Translations under genes and position numbers: made by a program | Part shown: one piece after another, positions 12,671 through 13,866 of the stretch | Layout: every line of letters starts with the position of its first letter | Numbering within the stretch: position 1 is the stretch's first letter | Assembly (NCBI GenBank): GCA_029557395.1 | Contig: JAKQIK010000033.1 | Location: 1-13,866, forward strand | Reading direction: 5' to 3' | Length of the DNA stretch: 13,866 bases | Origin: a bacterium | GTDB lineage: Bacteria; Patescibacteriota; Saccharimonadia; Saccharimonadales; JACDBH01 | Notes under the pieces: generated by a model | Databases searched by the model: none | Seen by the model: only the letters and a program-made list of their open reading frames with translations | What the model was told of the DNA's origin: nothing

Positions 12671-12699
12671 ATTATAACAGCTTATGACTCAAATGTCAC
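12671..12699 (-). promoter_or_regulatory. Promoter of the two tRNA-Ser genes
   Basis: On the minus strand: GTGACA (12694-12699), a 17-nt spacer, TATAAT (12671-12676) with an extended TG. Transcription would start near 12664, about 50 nt before the tRNA. It is divergent from the promoter at 12718-12749. Confidence 0.65.
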
Positions 12700-12717
12700 C
12701 TGTTAAAGTGAAATTTT

Positions 12718-12749
12718 TTGACAAAATAAGTAGATATAAATGTTACAAT
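12718..12749 (+). promoter_or_regulatory. Promoter for a leaderless membrane protein gene
   Basis: Extended -10 TGTTACAAT (12741-12749). A TTGACA at 12718-12723 is 20 nt from the hexamer, longer than optimal, so the extended -10 probably carries recognition. The -10 ends 7 nt before the ATG at 12757. Confidence 0.55.
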
Positions 12750-12756
12750 AAAACAT

Positions 12757-13620
12757 ATGCAAGATGATTCAAGACAGGACCAGTCTGTTGCCGAGCCGGG
12801 TGTAGTATTTAGGCCAAACCAGTCAGCTATACCAACTGCCCAGCTGACTACCTCTGTTCAGCCTACTCCTGCTACAGTAGCTCCAGCACCCTCACAACCA
12901 GTAGTTGCCCCTACTCAGTCTCAAGCACAGTCCCAGGTACAGCCAGAGGCTAGTCAAGCTCAACCTCAACCAAATGCTACATCGCCGACGCAAACTAGCT
13001 CTGTCCAACAACCCTTACCTGAGGGTCTAACCCCTGACAAGGCTAAAGTACAAGACATAGATACGCCTGAATCATCACAAACAACACAGGTACCTACACT
13101 AGATGATTACCAAACATATGCCACAAATCAAGTGGTGCCATCCGAAGAATCTTATGATGCACCTCATGTAGAATGGACGGCATCTGAGTATACCGCAAAT
13201 CCAAAGTCCGGGGGTTGGTTTGGATTGCTTGCACTCGCTACTATTCTAGTCGCTGTGGCTGTTTATTTTTTGACAAATGGCGATATAGTTTCTACTGCTG
13301 TAATAGTTGTTATTGCGATAATGTTTGGCATTTTTGCAGCTAGGCAACCGCAGACCTTAAATTATGCAATCGATAACGACGGTTTCCATATTGGCCAAAA
13401 ATTCTATCCATATGAGACTTTTAAATCTTTTTCTGTTATGCACGATGGTGTAATGGGTTATATTTCCCTTTTGCCTTTGAAAAGGTTTATGCCTCCTTTG
13501 GCTATTCACTACGATCCAGATGATGAAGAACGGATCGCCAGCACGCTGATGGAATATCTGCCTTACGAAGAACACAAGGCCGACGTGATAGACACTATTA
13601 CCCGAAAATTTAGATTCTGA
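12757..13620 (+). CDS. Membrane protein with Gln/Pro-rich N-terminus (hypothetical)
   Basis: In this 287-residue protein, residues 1-140 are low-complexity and rich in Gln, Pro, Thr, Ser and Ala, probably disordered. Two membrane helices follow, at about 154-173 (GLLALATILVAVAVYFLT) and 178-196 (a very short turn between them). The C-terminal 90 residues look like a small beta-rich domain (NYAIDNDGFHIGQKFYPYET, FKSFSVMHDGVMGYISLLPL) ending in a helix (YLPYEEHKADVIDTITRKF). Together these recall bacterial PH-like membrane-associated domains common in CPR genomes. That resemblance is from memory and not confirmed. The transcript appears to be leaderless. There is no SD, and the ATG at 12757 is fixed by the -10 box position. 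No named function can be given. Confidence 0.75.
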   Translation: MQDDSRQDQSVAEPGVVFRPNQSAIPTAQLTTSVQPTPATVAPAPSQPVVAPTQSQAQSQVQPEASQAQPQPNATSPTQTSSVQQPLPEGLTPDKAKVQDIDTPESSQTTQVPTLDDYQTYATNQVVPSEESYDAPHVEWTASEYTANPKSGGWFGLLALATILVAVAVYFLTNGDIVSTAVIVVIAIMFGIFAARQPQTLNYAIDNDGFHIGQKFYPYETFKSFSVMHDGVMGYISLLPLKRFMPPLAIHYDPDDEERIASTLMEYLPYEEHKADVIDTITRKFRF

Positions 13621-13686
13621 CCACTAGATTTTGTTTGCATAATGTGTTAAAATTACCTCTGTTACTTATTCATTTACAAAAAATAT

Positions 13687-13763
<77 letters not shown>

Positions 13764-13775
13764 AGCTTAAGTATT

Positions 13776-13866
13776 ATGACAAAACTAGAAATTATTGTTG
13801 AACGGGTTTTAGAACCAACCCCAGATATCGCGGCAGATATCGGTAAATTGATGCCTGATTTGTCTG
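13776..13866 (+). CDS. Start of an unidentified gene, perhaps a GNAT acetyltransferase (partial)
   Basis: ATG at 13776, 12 nt after the tRNA-Arg CCA, opens a frame that runs off the window end: MTKLEIIVERVLEPTPDIAA, then DIGKLMPDLS. The 'L-M-P-D-L-S' pattern after an opening beta strand resembles the first helix of GNAT N-acetyltransferases, where 'L-L-P-Q-L-S' is common, but 30 residues are too few for a firm call. No SD or separate promoter is seen, so it may be co-transcribed with the tRNA. Confidence 0.5.
   Translation, partial: MTKLEIIVERVLEPTPDIAADIGKLMPDLS

Noticed and set aside
2212..13575. CRISPR arrays, rRNA genes and riboswitches
   Set aside because: No regularly spaced repeats with unique spacers, no rRNA core sequences and no recognisable riboswitch consensus were seen. 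The repeats present are element ends and inverted repeats.

Overview
The window most likely comes from a Candidate Phyla Radiation (Patescibacteria) bacterium, with Saccharibacteria (TM7) the best guess. Supporting signs are: a tandem run of small two-helix pilin-like proteins of the kind found next to type IV secretion genes in these genomes; a moderately AT-rich, densely packed layout; a ComF-type protein; a very acidic small heat-shock protein; large unrecognised proteins; and several genes that appear to be read from leaderless mRNAs. TGA is used as a stop codon (for example at 119-121 and 13618-13620), so this is not one of the lineages that read UGA as glycine. The lineage call is inferred from gene content and was not tested by a search.

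Layout. Bases 1-2220 hold six pilin-like genes (the first one partial). They are tightly coupled, except that the last has its own promoter and terminator. Bases 2297-2921 hold hsp20 on the minus strand with its promoter and terminator, and 3011-3685 hold comF. From about 3750 to 12350 lies an accessory region full of repeats. A secreted protein gene (4297-5439) sits between two copies of an internally deleted, transposase-derived element (3755-4104 and 5500-5727). A large unrecognised gene (6032-7762) follows. A divergent pair (8057-9682 minus, 9776-10381 plus) sits between two copies of a palindrome-plus-end module. A kinase-like gene (11027-12217) sits exactly inside a perfect 133-bp inverted repeat. 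The right arm of that repeat abuts, and includes, the CCA end of a tRNA-Ser gene. From 12348 on come two tRNA-Ser genes, a membrane protein gene, tRNA-Arg and the start of another gene.

Working together. The left part supplies components of a probable cell-surface conjugation-type or type IV secretion apparatus. The middle region looks like a place where single-gene expression cassettes accumulate and move. Its products are a possibly phase-variable surface protein and three large proteins, two with motifs that weakly recall ADP-ribosyltransferase-type folds and one with kinase-like motifs. The idea that these are effectors delivered to a host cell is inference only. Three genes (4297, 9776, 12757) share a -10 box ending exactly 7 nt before the ATG, which indicates leaderless transcripts. 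The most striking single signals are the 133-bp inverted-repeat cassette and a nine-G tract inside the promoter spacer of the secreted protein gene.
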